Source: Parabacteroides sp. 52 (lineage in GTDB: Bacteria > Bacteroidota > Bacteroidia > Bacteroidales > Tannerellaceae). From it: a DNA stretch of 64,000 nt. The position numbers and the translations under genes are program-made. Numbering within the stretch: the first letter of the stretch is position 1; each line of letters starts with the position of its first letter. Of the stretch, positions 51,854-60,104 are shown piece by piece. The stretch covers positions 126,091-190,090 of the forward strand of contig NZ_QVMG01000002.1 in the NCBI RefSeq assembly GCF_010500925.1. The letters run 5' to 3'. A model generated the notes under the pieces. The model worked only from the letters and a program-made list of their open reading frames with translations. It was not told the origin of the DNA and did no database searches.

Positions 51854-53926
51854 TCAATTTCCTGCTGCCTTCTCTATCCGTATACGAGCATCTACGGCAA
51901 AAAGGCCCCTGTCGGTAGACAATAAAGGATTAATATCCATTTCTTTTATTTCTTTCGCGAAACGAAGTAATGTGGAAAGACGCACAATGATATCAGCATA
52001 TTGTTGTTCGTCTACCCCTTTCTGACCACGCGTACCTTTTATTATGGCATACCCGCGAAGTGCACGGATCATAGAGAATGTTTCTTCATAAGAAAGGGGT
52101 GCCAAACCATAAGACACATCCTTTAATACTTCCACAAAGATTCCTCCTAAACCACATAGGACAACATGCCCGAATCGTTCTTCATAGGTAGCTCCCAGGA
52201 AAAGCTCTTGTCCTTTCAACATCGGTTGCACGAGAATACCCGTTACTTCCGGCAGATTCATCATTCTTTCAATCTCAAGCAATAGATGTTCTTCGCCACG
52301 TATATTCAAAGAGACTCCTCCTATATCACTTTTGTGTACCGGACCGACCACCTTGGCTACGACAGGATATCCTACCTTTTTAGCAAAGGCTAATAATGCC
52401 TCTTTATTATCTGAGGCCAGTTCTTCCACCAACGGTATATTGGCAGCTCCTAATAAGGTGCGTACCTGATCTGGATTCAGGTATCCGCTATCCGGTAGGC
52501 TGTCAATGATCCGACGTACCTCCGGCACGTTTACACCGTATAAATGAATATCGGTACCCGCTGGTTTGGGTGTATTGATAACCCGTGACAAGGCGGTACC
52601 CAAGGTTACTTCATCCGAAAAGTTTACATGGCCTTTCTTTACAAAACTCTTTGTTTCAGGACCTGCTGTCACAATAGAAGGCAAGACGGGGAATATGGGT
52701 TTCTTACATTCTTCCATTTTTTTATGTAAGACTTCATAGGCATCATATACTTTTACCAATCCCGGGTTACCGAAAATGACCATCATCATATCGATTTCCT
52801 CAAACTTATTTTCACAGAAATCAATAGCAGTAGCCAAATGCTCTGGAGTTCCTGTACCGACAATATCAATAGGATTACCCACGGCTGCCCCCGGATATAA
52901 TTTCCCCTTTAACTCCTTTGCCAATTCACCTTCCAGAGGAGGTACGTTCAGATGTCCCTTGGATAAAGCATCCGCTAACATCACTGCAGGTCCTCCGGCG
53001 TGTGTGATGATGGCACAGTTCTTTCCTTTCACCTCTTTCAAGGTAAAGATACTCGCCACCGTTGTCAATTCTTCCCGACTGAAACAGCGCACAATTCCGG
53101 CTTTACGGAAAAGAGCCTCTACGGCCGAGTCGGAATTGGCTATCGCCCCGGTATGGGAAGAGGCGGCCCGTTTGCCGGACTCCGTACTTCCAGCCTTGAT
53201 TGCCGCAATCCGACATCCTTTACGAATCAATGAAGAGGCATGAAAAAGTAATTTGTCCGGATTTTTTATTTGTTCGATATATAACATTTTGATCTTGGAA
53301 TCCAGGACCGGATCAAATGTTTTATCCATATATTCAAGTACATCCTCCACACCGATTTGCTTCGAATTGCCCACTGTCCATACGGAAGAAAAACGTAACC
53401 CTTTGGTTAACGCTGACTCCATAATGAAAAGAGCCGTTCCTCCCGAGCTGGATATGAAATCAACTCCTTCGGAATGGAACTCCGGAACAGGCCGGGTAAA
53501 TACTCCGTGATAATGCGTGTTCATCACCCCGATGCAATTAGGGCCTATCAACGAGGCACCTGCTTCGTTTACTGTTTGCAGGATCTGATCTTCCAACACA
53601 CCACCTTCTTGGGTTTCTTCACCAAAACCGGCAGAGACAAGGATAAATGCTTTTACCTTTTTCTGATTGGCCAATACCTCTATCACCTCCGGACAGGAGG
53701 GCGCCGGAATGGCTATAATGGCTAAATCGGCTTCAGGGACTTCGTAAACCGAAGGATAGGATTTCACCCCTTGTACGTCTGTTTCTTTCGCGTTTACAGC
53801 ATACAAGATTCCTTTATATTTACCATCCAATAAGTTTCGCATCAGTCGCCCACCGGGTTTATGCACATTATTGGAAGCCCCCACAACAATTATACTCTGT
53901 GGATTTATCAATTCCTGGTTAATCAT
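51854..53926 (-). CDS. ADP-forming acyl-CoA synthetase (fused subunits)
   Basis: A 690-residue protein of the acetate-CoA ligase (ADP-forming) family. Domains in order are a CoA-binding Rossmann domain ([20 protein letters not shown]), a succinyl-CoA-synthetase-like flavodoxin domain with the phospho-histidine [12 protein letters not shown] (about residue 255), and a C-terminal ATP-grasp domain ([15 protein letters not shown], then [16 protein letters not shown]). It would convert acyl-CoA, ADP and phosphate to acid, CoA and ATP. No acetyltransferase (Pat) domain is attached. I start at 53926, because the sequence before it is unlike the family and the frame starts well there. Confidence 0.9.
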   Translation of the reverse strand: MINQELINPQSIIVVGASNNVHKPGGRLMRNLLDGKYKGILYAVNAKETDVQGVKSYPSVYEVPEADLAIIAIPAPSCPEVIEVLANQKKVKAFILVSAGFGEETQEGGVLEDQILQTVNEAGASLIGPNCIGVMNTHYHGVFTRPVPEFHSEGVDFISSSGGTALFIMESALTKGLRFSSVWTVGNSKQIGVEDVLEYMDKTFDPVLDSKIKMLYIEQIKNPDKLLFHASSLIRKGCRIAAIKAGSTESGKRAASSHTGAIANSDSAVEALFRKAGIVRCFSREELTTVASIFTLKEVKGKNCAIITHAGGPAVMLADALSKGHLNVPPLEGELAKELKGKLYPGAAVGNPIDIVGTGTPEHLATAIDFCENKFEEIDMMMVIFGNPGLVKVYDAYEVLHKKMEECKKPIFPVLPSIVTAGPETKSFVKKGHVNFSDEVTLGTALSRVINTPKPAGTDIHLYGVNVPEVRRIIDSLPDSGYLNPDQVRTLLGAANIPLVEELASDNKEALLAFAKKVGYPVVAKVVGPVHKSDIGGVSLNIRGEEHLLLEIERMMNLPEVTGILVQPMLKGQELFLGATYEERFGHVVLCGLGGIFVEVLKDVSYGLAPLSYEETFSMIRALRGYAIIKGTRGQKGVDEQQYADIIVRLSTLLRFAKEIKEMDINPLLSTDRGLFAVDARIRIEKAAGN

Positions 53927-54191
53927 AGCAATATGTTTGTTTTTATAGTCAGTTAGGGGAGCAAATATAAAAGAATTATCCAAAAAACAGCTATAACGGG
54001 CGGGAAATGTTTACATTTTGCTTAATTTGAGGGTGTGCTTCATCTGAGAGTTTATAAGTAAAAGGATTCCTTTTCATTCAGTTTTTTACTCCTATAAACA
54101 CTTTGGCTTTATCTTCTAAGAATGTGATATTATTGTCTGATAAAATGAAAAATCGAATGATAAGAAAAAGAATATAGTATGGATACCGTGT
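53927..54191. other. Intergenic DNA between the synthetase and DUF721 genes
   Basis: It contains an imperfect hairpin (GTTTATA and TATAAAC arms, 54050-54108), probably the terminator for recF-DUF721 on the minus strand. No gene is seen. Confidence 0.45.
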
Positions 54192-54485
54192 TTACCGAAT
54201 AACAACATCATTTATCACCTGGGCACCTGCGTGATCATTCAGACTTTTGATTAAACGTTCCCGGGAAAGAACCAATTCATTGCGCAAGACGGAAGAAGAA
54301 AGAGACACATAAAGAATACGGTTTTTTACATATATATTACGGGTATATTGCATCACCATCGGACCTAAGACTTCTGCCCATGCCTGTTCAACACGCGTCT
54401 CGAATATCTTTTCACGTAAAACCTGATTCTCTTCAAAAAAGTCCCGGATTACTTCTCCTATTGTCTGCGCATTTTTACGCTTCAT
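54192..54485 (-). CDS. DUF721 protein downstream of recF
   Basis: A 97-residue DUF721 (DciA-like) protein. The family core is present (IGEVIRDFFEENQVLREKI, then VEQAWAEVLGPMVMQYTRN and LYVSLSSSVLRNELVLSRERL). DUF721/DciA proteins are thought to load the replicative helicase in many bacteria lacking DnaC, so a replication role is plausible. It overlaps the recF stop by 11 bp (starting inside it), as in many genomes. Confidence 0.88.
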   Translation of the reverse strand: MKRKNAQTIGEVIRDFFEENQVLREKIFETRVEQAWAEVLGPMVMQYTRNIYVKNRILYVSLSSSVLRNELVLSRERLIKSLNDHAGAQVINDVVIR

Positions 54486-55587
54486 ATGTATCGCTTTTTA
54501 AAGGTTGTACTTCCCCTTGCTCTACTTTAAATAAAGCATAGTCATGATGCATAGCGGCCAGGATCTCATCCAGGTATTTCCGGTTGGTGTCCGTAATAAA
54601 TATTTGCCCAAAACCACTCTCACTTACTAATTTGATGATCTGTTCCACCCGGTCGGCATCCAGTTTGTCGAATATATCATCTAATAATAAGATCGGAGTC
54701 GTTGTTCCTCTCTCGGCAAGAAAGGCATATTGTGCCAGCTTCAGAGCTATCAGATAGGTTTTGTTCTGCCCCTGAGACCCTACGCGGCGAATCAGGCTGT
54801 GACTCAATGTCATCTCCAACTCGTCTTTATGAATACCGACAGAGGTATAGCCCAGGATACGATCCCGTTCCCGGTTCGCAGCCAACTGATCGGACAAGTC
54901 TGTGTTTGCCAGTGGAGAAAGATAGCTAAGTCCTACCTCTTCCGTGGAACGACAGATTGTTTGATAATAAGAATTAAAGATAGGGATAAGCTCTTCAACC
55001 AGTTGTTTTCGTTTTTCATAGACCTGACAGCCATACCGATGCAGCTGCATTTCCAACACCTCATAAAGCGAAGTGTCCAATGATTGATTTTTCAATAGGG
55101 TATTGCGCTGCAACAAGGCTTTATTATATTGTATAAGGGCATGCAGGTAATTTTTGTCCTGTTGGGAGATTATCAAATCGAGAAAACGCCGCCGCTCTTC
55201 ACTTCCTCCCTGAATAAGACTGGCATCAGCCGGTGAGACCATCACCAAAGGTAATAAGCCGATATGCTCGGAGAGTTTATCGTATTCTTTTTTATTCCTC
55301 TTGAACTGCTTACGTTGCCGCGGACGGATAGCACAAAAGATCTCTTCCATTCTCTCTTCATATTGATACAGTCCTTGTATCACACACACATCCTGTTCCT
55401 TATGGACAATCTGGCTATCAGACGTATGCAGATGGCTTTTACAAAAAGAAAGATAATAGATCACATCCAATAGATTGGTTTTCCCCATTCCATTATTGCC
55501 AAAGAAGCAATTCATCTTGGGAGAAAAAGTCACTTCCGATTGAAGAATATTCTTATAATTGAGAATAGAGAGCTTATTCAGTATCAT
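54475..55587 (-). CDS. recF: DNA replication and repair protein RecF
   Basis: A 370-residue RecF, a SMC-like ATPase that loads RecA at single-strand gaps. Walker A is GNNGMGKTNLLD (about residues 31-42), the signature is RVGSQGQNKTYLIALKLAQYA, and Walker B with its D-loop is TTPILLLDDIFDKLD. The length matches. The next gene is DUF721. I start at ATG 55587 (MILNKLSILNYKN), the usual family start, 6 bp inside the longer frame. Confidence 0.94.
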   Translation of the reverse strand: MILNKLSILNYKNILQSEVTFSPKMNCFFGNNGMGKTNLLDVIYYLSFCKSHLHTSDSQIVHKEQDVCVIQGLYQYEERMEEIFCAIRPRQRKQFKRNKKEYDKLSEHIGLLPLVMVSPADASLIQGGSEERRRFLDLIISQQDKNYLHALIQYNKALLQRNTLLKNQSLDTSLYEVLEMQLHRYGCQVYEKRKQLVEELIPIFNSYYQTICRSTEEVGLSYLSPLANTDLSDQLAANRERDRILGYTSVGIHKDELEMTLSHSLIRRVGSQGQNKTYLIALKLAQYAFLAERGTTTPILLLDDIFDKLDADRVEQIIKLVSESGFGQIFITDTNRKYLDEILAAMHHDYALFKVEQGEVQPLKSDTYEA

Positions 55588-55656
55588 CTGCACCGTATTA
55601 ATCGTACAAAATTAAAAAATATACTTCGTAAGTGTAGTTTATTCCGTAAAAAAAAC

Positions 55657-55664
55657 TACTTTTG
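55657..55664 (+). promoter_or_regulatory. -7 promoter element (TACTTTTG)
   Basis: An exact TAnnTTTG match, 66 bp before the TPR gene; no clear -33 box. It faces away from recF. Confidence 0.5.
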
Positions 55665-55730
55665 CGCTTTGAATCGCCACAGGCATTCCCAAGAACAAAG
55701 AAAAATTAAATAAATAACTATAAAAGACTT

Positions 55731-56420
55731 ATGGCTACTAATAAAACGAAAGGGACCCACAAAGAGTTGGAAGTTGGAGAAATCGTTTCCAGATCAGAAC
55801 ATTTTATTGAAAATCACTCTAAGAAAATAATTTATGGCATCCTGGCTATTGCAGTTGTTATTGCAATTTTCATGGGGGTTAAACAAGGGTATTTGGCTCC
55901 ACGCGAAAGCAAAGCCACAGCAGCTTTGTTCAAAGGGGAACAATATTTTGCCAAAGATTCATTTGCTTTAGCATTAAATGGTAATGGTGCCGATTACGAA
56001 GGGTTTGAAGCGATTATCAATCAATACGGAAATACAAAATCGGGCAATTTGGCTAAAGCTTATGCTGGTATCTGTCATTTCAGAATGGGTGAATACGAAC
56101 AAGCATTGAAAAACCTGAAAGGATTCAGTGGCAAAGATGAGATGATCTCTCCTTCTGTTACCGGTCTGATCGGCGATTGTTATGTGAACATGGGACAAGT
56201 GAAAGAAGGTGTCTCTTATTTTGAAAAAGCAGCGAATCAGGCTAAAAACGATATCATCAGCCCTGCTTATTTAATGAAAGCGGGTACTGCTTACGAAAGC
56301 TTGAAACAATACAAAGATGCAGTAAAAGTATATACTGCTATCAAAGAAAAATACACTACATCAGCTGAAGCCGGAGATATTGACAAATATATTACACGTG
56401 CCAGCGAATTAGCTAAGTAA
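55731..56420 (+). CDS. Membrane-anchored TPR protein (YfgM-like)
   Basis: A 229-residue protein with one transmembrane helix (IIYGILAIAVVIAIFMGVKQG, about residues 33-50) preceded by a basic cytoplasmic segment, and a C-terminal run of TPR-like helices (NLAKAYAGICHFRMGEYEQAL, SVTGLIGDCYVNMGQVKEG, SPAYLMKAGTAYESLKQ...). The layout is that of YfgM-type proteins, which aid chaperone networks at SecYEG. It is followed by its own terminator. A role in envelope protein folding is a fair guess. Confidence 0.78.
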   Translation: MATNKTKGTHKELEVGEIVSRSEHFIENHSKKIIYGILAIAVVIAIFMGVKQGYLAPRESKATAALFKGEQYFAKDSFALALNGNGADYEGFEAIINQYGNTKSGNLAKAYAGICHFRMGEYEQALKNLKGFSGKDEMISPSVTGLIGDCYVNMGQVKEGVSYFEKAANQAKNDIISPAYLMKAGTAYESLKQYKDAVKVYTAIKEKYTTSAEAGDIDKYITRASELAK

Positions 56421-56447
56421 GAAATTCAATCATTACGATAATAATAA

Positions 56448-56480
56448 GGAGGATGTCTCGATCAGGGCATCCTTTTTTTA
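56448..56480 (+). terminator. Intrinsic terminator after the TPR gene
   Basis: AGGATGTC pairs with GGCATCCT over an 8-nt loop, followed by a T-run, ahead of ribH. Confidence 0.85.
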
Positions 56481-56492
56481 AATCAAAAAATT

Positions 56493-56987
56493 ATGGCAAC
56501 AGCTTATCAAAACTTATCAGAGTATGATTTCAACAGTATACCGGATGCTTCAGAAATGAATATCGGTATTGTTGTAGCTGAATGGAACAAAGCTATAACA
56601 GAAAAACTATTGGAAGGAGCCTGCAACACGTTAGAAAAACATGGTGTAAAACAAAATAACATCGTTATTGGCCGGGTGCCGGGAAGCGTAGAGTTAACCT
56701 TTGGAGCAAAATGCCTGGCTGAAAATAAAGAATTAAATGCAGTGATACTATTAGGATGCGTTGTTCGTGGCGATACACCTCATTTTGATTACGTTTGTGA
56801 TAGCGTGACTTTAGGGGTTACGGAACTAAATCTGATGTATGACATTCCGTTCATTTTCGGGCTGTTAACTACCGAAAATATGCAGCAGGCAGAAGACCGT
56901 GCCGGAGGTAAATACGGTAATAAAGGAGATGAATCTGCAATTACTGCAATAAAAATGATCGATTTTTCTTGCAAATTACAAAATTAA
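56493..56987 (+). CDS. ribH: 6,7-dimethyl-8-ribityllumazine synthase
   Basis: A 164-residue RibH, the penultimate enzyme of riboflavin synthesis, which forms large icosahedral or pentameric assemblies. The motifs [48 protein letters not shown] and the C-terminal [19 protein letters not shown] segment (here [14 protein letters not shown]) match the family. It stands between two terminator/promoter zones and is followed by the tRNA genes. Confidence 0.95.
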   Translation: MATAYQNLSEYDFNSIPDASEMNIGIVVAEWNKAITEKLLEGACNTLEKHGVKQNNIVIGRVPGSVELTFGAKCLAENKELNAVILLGCVVRGDTPHFDYVCDSVTLGVTELNLMYDIPFIFGLLTTENMQQAEDRAGGKYGNKGDESAITAIKMIDFSCKLQN

Positions 56988-56998
56988 CACTACCTTTG
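56968..56998 (+). promoter_or_regulatory. Promoter of the tRNA pair (CTTG-N19-TACCTTTG)
   Basis: An exact -7 box at 56991-56998 with CTTG 19 bp upstream (56968-56971), overlapping the end of ribH and 28 bp before the tRNA-Tyr gene. Confidence 0.75.
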
Positions 56999-57025
56999 CA
57001 CTGCGTTTGAGAAAAACAAACATGG

Positions 57026-57108
57026 GGGCAGTTACCAGAGTGGCCAAATGGGGCTGACTGTAACTCAGCTGTCTTTCGACTTCGGTGGTTCGAATCCATC
57101 ACTGCCCA
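57026..57108 (+). tRNA. tRNA-Tyr (GTA)
   Basis: An 83-nt tRNA with 7-bp acceptor stem (GGGCAGT / ACTGCCC), a long variable arm, and anticodon GTA in the loop CTGTAAC. The TTCGAAT T-loop is canonical. CCA is not encoded. Confidence 0.95.
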
Positions 57109-57163
57109 CACGAGCAAATAGGCTCGCTCAAATTGATAATTATTTTTTGCGTAAGCAAAACAT

Positions 57164-57236
57164 GCGGAAGTAGCTCAGTTGATAGAGCATTAGCCTTCCA
57201 AGCTGAGGGTCGCGGGTTTGAGCCCCGTCTTCCGCT
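57164..57236 (+). tRNA. tRNA-Gly (TCC)
   Basis: A 73-nt tRNA with acceptor GCGGAAG / CTTCCGC and anticodon TCC in the loop CTTCCAA. It is 55 bp after tRNA-Tyr and shares its transcript. Confidence 0.95.
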
Positions 57237-57238
57237 CT

Positions 57239-57275
57239 CAAAAAGAGGATTACGAAAGTAATCCTCTTTTTTTAT
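57239..57275 (+). terminator. Intrinsic terminator after tRNA-Gly
   Basis: AAAGAGGATTAC pairs with GTAATCCTCTTT around a GAAA loop, then a T-run. Confidence 0.95.
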
Positions 57276-57334
57276 ATTTTTCAAAAATGCAACTCTCTGA
57301 GAAATGTGGGCGCATTTTGCAAAACTTACTCAAA

Positions 57335-57380
57335 AGAAAAACCGCTAAACGTTTTATAATTAAACGAATAGCGGTTTGGC
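57335..57380 (-). terminator. Terminator after tRNA-Cys
   Basis: On the minus strand AAACCGCTA pairs with TAGCGGTTT, with internal CGTTT / AAACG pairing, followed by T-rich DNA, 6 bp after the tRNA. Confidence 0.85.
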
Positions 57381-57384
57381 ATTG

Positions 57385-57455
57385 AGGTTCCTGGCGGATT
57401 CGAACCGCCGTAGACGGTTTTGCAGACCGGTGCCTAGCCACTCGGCCAAGGAACC
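57385..57455 (-). tRNA. tRNA-Cys (GCA)
   Basis: A 71-nt tRNA on the minus strand with acceptor GGTTCCT / AGGAACC, anticodon GCA in the loop CTGCAAA, and the T-loop TTCGAAT. It points away from the tRNA-Tyr-Gly pair. Confidence 0.95.
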
Positions 57456-57672
57456 CTAAGGGAATTACTTCCCGGTTTTGCGAGTGCAAAGAAAGGGAAT
57501 TATTTTTGTTTAAGCAAATGTTTGGGCGCTTTTTTATATGGATAGTGAAGGTGGGGCGCAAAGTAACATGAAAGTCTTGTGTGGACGATGATGATGTAAT
57601 AGAGAAGTGACGGAGTTGTAGGAATGGCGGAAAATGGTTTACTTTGTTTCCTGTATTAAAATAAAAAGGACT

Positions 57673-58236
57673 ATGACATTTAAAGAATTGGATATACCTG
57701 GTGTGTGGTTGATTGAACCGAAGGTGTTTAAGGATGGGCGAGGGTATTTCATGGAGTCTTTTAAGCAGAAAGATTTTGAAGAAAATATAGGAGTGGTGAA
57801 TTTTGTGCAGGAAAATGAATCTTTTTCCAGTCAGCATGTATTACGTGGGTTACATTATCAGTTAGCACCTTACGCCCAAGCTAAATTGGTTCGGGTTATA
57901 GAAGGAGAGGTATTGGATGTGGCCGTAGATGTACGTATTGATTCTCCTACATTTGGGAAATATGTAGCAGTACTTCTTTCCGGAGAGAACAAAAAACAAT
58001 TATTTGTGCCACGCGGTTTTGCTCATGGATTTAAGGTGATGAGTGCCACCGCTCTTTTTCAATATAAGGTAGATAATCTCTATAAACCGGAGTATGAAGC
58101 CGGCGTATTATATAATGATCCTGCCATAGGTATTGATTGGAGAATTGCCGATGAATCTGCTATGTTATTATCTGATAAAGATAAAGTCTTGCCTCTTTTA
58201 AGTGCAGCAAAGTTGAATATTCGTTATACAAAATAA
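57673..58236 (+). CDS. rfbC: dTDP-4-dehydrorhamnose 3,5-epimerase
   Basis: A 187-residue RmlC/RfbC, which epimerises dTDP-4-keto-6-deoxyglucose at C3 and C5 on the way to dTDP-rhamnose. The catalytic His is in VLRGLHYQ (about residue 62), and VPRGFAHGF contains the second conserved segment. The ATG at 57673 gives the family start (MTFKELDIPGVWLIEP); the in-frame codons before it are not family-like. It lies 9 bp before rfbB. Confidence 0.95.
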   Translation: MTFKELDIPGVWLIEPKVFKDGRGYFMESFKQKDFEENIGVVNFVQENESFSSQHVLRGLHYQLAPYAQAKLVRVIEGEVLDVAVDVRIDSPTFGKYVAVLLSGENKKQLFVPRGFAHGFKVMSATALFQYKVDNLYKPEYEAGVLYNDPAIGIDWRIADESAMLLSDKDKVLPLLSAAKLNIRYTK

Positions 58237-58245
58237 ATAGAATTA

Positions 58246-59394
58246 ATGATGAAAACATATTTGGTTACCGGTGCAGCAGGTTTTATTGGGGCTAATTTTG
58301 TCAAATATATGCTGGAGACCTATTCTGATGTGAAAATAGTCCTGTTGGATTTATTAACCTATGCAGGTAATCTGGGAACGATAGCAAATGATATTGACGG
58401 AGAACGTTGTGTTTTTGTTAAAGGGGATATTTGCGATCGTTCATTGGCTAATGAACTGTTTGAAAAATATGCATTTGATTATGTAGTTAATTTTGCAGCA
58501 GAAAGCCATGTGGACCGTAGCATTGAAAATCCACAATTATTCCTCACAACCAATATATTGGGAACACAAAATCTGTTGGATGCTGCCCGGCAAGCCTGGG
58601 TGACAGGGAAAGACAGTACAGGTTACCCTATTTGGAGGGAAGGCGTACGGTTTCATCAGGTCTCTACAGATGAAGTGTATGGTAGTTTGGGCAATGAGGG
58701 ATATTTTTATGAAGATACCCCTTTGGATCCACGCAGTCCCTATAGTGCATCCAAAGCCAGTGCCGATTTGTTTGTGAAAGCCTATTTTGATACCTATAAA
58801 ATGCCGGTTACCCTTACCCGTTGTTCCAATAATTATGGTCCATATCATTTTCCGGAAAAATTGATACCGTTGATTATCAAAAATATCCTGGAAGGTAAAT
58901 CTTTGCCGGTTTATGGGGATGGTTCCAATGTACGTGATTGGTTGTATGTAGAAGACCATTGTAAAGCGATCGACCTTGTTGTGAGACGAGGAAGAGTCGG
59001 AGAGGTTTATAATGTTGGTGGGCATAATGAAAAACAAAATATTGAAATTGTACGACTGACTATTCAAACCATTCACCGGATTATGCATGAAGAGCCTCGC
59101 TACCGGGAGGTGTTAAAGAAAAAAGAACGTTCCTCAGACGGTTCCATTTCTATCGACTGGATCAATGAGAGTTTGATCACCTTTGTCAAGGATCGCCTCG
59201 GACATGACCAACGTTATGCCATTGATCCGACAAAGATAAATACCGAATTAGGTTGGACGCCGGAGACTTCTTTTGAAACAGGCATTGTGCAAACGATCTA
59301 TTGGTACCTCAATAATCAGGAGTGGGTAGAAGAGATAACCGGAGGTGATTATATGAAGTACTATGAACAAATGTATAGTGAAAGAAGTTTATAA
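58246..59394 (+). CDS. rfbB: dTDP-glucose 4,6-dehydratase
   Basis: A 382-residue RmlB/RfbB that dehydrates dTDP-glucose to the 4-keto-6-deoxy sugar, using bound NAD. It has the GxxGxxG motif GAAGFIGAN (residues 9-17), TDEVYGSLG with the catalytic Asp-Glu, the YxxxK pair in SPYSASKASADL, and DGSNVRDWLYVEDHCKA. Slightly longer than the E. coli form because of a C-terminal extension. The rfbA and rfbD partners are not in the window. The next gene is an unrelated lipoprotein. Confidence 0.95.
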   Translation: MMKTYLVTGAAGFIGANFVKYMLETYSDVKIVLLDLLTYAGNLGTIANDIDGERCVFVKGDICDRSLANELFEKYAFDYVVNFAAESHVDRSIENPQLFLTTNILGTQNLLDAARQAWVTGKDSTGYPIWREGVRFHQVSTDEVYGSLGNEGYFYEDTPLDPRSPYSASKASADLFVKAYFDTYKMPVTLTRCSNNYGPYHFPEKLIPLIIKNILEGKSLPVYGDGSNVRDWLYVEDHCKAIDLVVRRGRVGEVYNVGGHNEKQNIEIVRLTIQTIHRIMHEEPRYREVLKKKERSSDGSISIDWINESLITFVKDRLGHDQRYAIDPTKINTELGWTPETSFETGIVQTIYWYLNNQEWVEEITGGDYMKYYEQMYSERSL

Positions 59395-59433
59395 TTGAAA
59401 CACATTTAATTCTAACAAATAAATAAGAAAAAG

Positions 59434-59997
59434 ATGAAACTTACAGAATTGACTTACAAGATTTTTTTAGCTTTCTTTTTGTTGACACTCGTTATTTTAC
59501 CAGCTTGTAGTGACGACGATGATTCGGGCAATATGGATGGAAATATTGTTGGTAAATGGACCATTCATAAGGTAACCGACATAAGTACCGATAATACTGT
59601 TTTAAACCTGACTTTACCCGTTGTTTTTTCTCAACAAGGTATTGAGATAACAAGTAGTACATATACCTTTGATGCCGACAATATGGCTCACTTTTATATA
59701 CCGATAAAAGACAAATCCCCTGTACAATATGCACCGGCATATGCATATGAAAACAATCAACTGGCCTTCCGGTTCGATGAGATCCTGCCGATCCCGTTCA
59801 ATGCATTTGATGTATTGACGCTTTCCGATAAGCGCCTGGAGTTAAGAGCTACTATTTCAGCAGAGTCGTTAAAAATATTGTTGGAATTGATAAAATTAGA
59901 AGATCCTACAATAGGGGCTACTGTTGAAAGTTTATTGGCCGATAGTCTTAAAAAAGGTTTGACAATAACGCTCAATCTGAGTCGGGTAGAAGCATAA
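59434..59997 (+). CDS. Lipoprotein of unknown function
   Basis: A 187-residue lipoprotein: signal FLAFFLLTLVILPAC with the lipobox Cys at residue 26, then an Asp-rich spacer (SDDDDSGN), a typical Bacteroidota export signal that favours the cell surface. The mature domain, starting IVGKWTIHKVTD, looks like a lipocalin-type or DUF4923-like barrel. No function can be given. It lies between rfbB and the penicillin-binding protein gene, without a clear terminator from rfbB. Confidence 0.7.
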   Translation: MKLTELTYKIFLAFFLLTLVILPACSDDDDSGNMDGNIVGKWTIHKVTDISTDNTVLNLTLPVVFSQQGIEITSSTYTFDADNMAHFYIPIKDKSPVQYAPAYAYENNQLAFRFDEILPIPFNAFDVLTLSDKRLELRATISAESLKILLELIKLEDPTIGATVESLLADSLKKGLTITLNLSRVEA

Positions 59998-60063
59998 TAT
60001 CCGAAAGAAATCTAAATCTCTCCAAACGATCCTTTATTAGATAGCGCAATATTTTATTTTTGT

Positions 60064-60071
60064 TACCTTTG
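60064..60071 (+). promoter_or_regulatory. -7 promoter element (TACCTTTG)
   Basis: An exact TAnnTTTG match 33 bp before the penicillin-binding protein gene. No good -33 TTTG is seen. Confidence 0.55.
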
Positions 60072-60104
60072 CGTGTTTAAATACACAAAGGTGATTCGAG
60101 TAAA

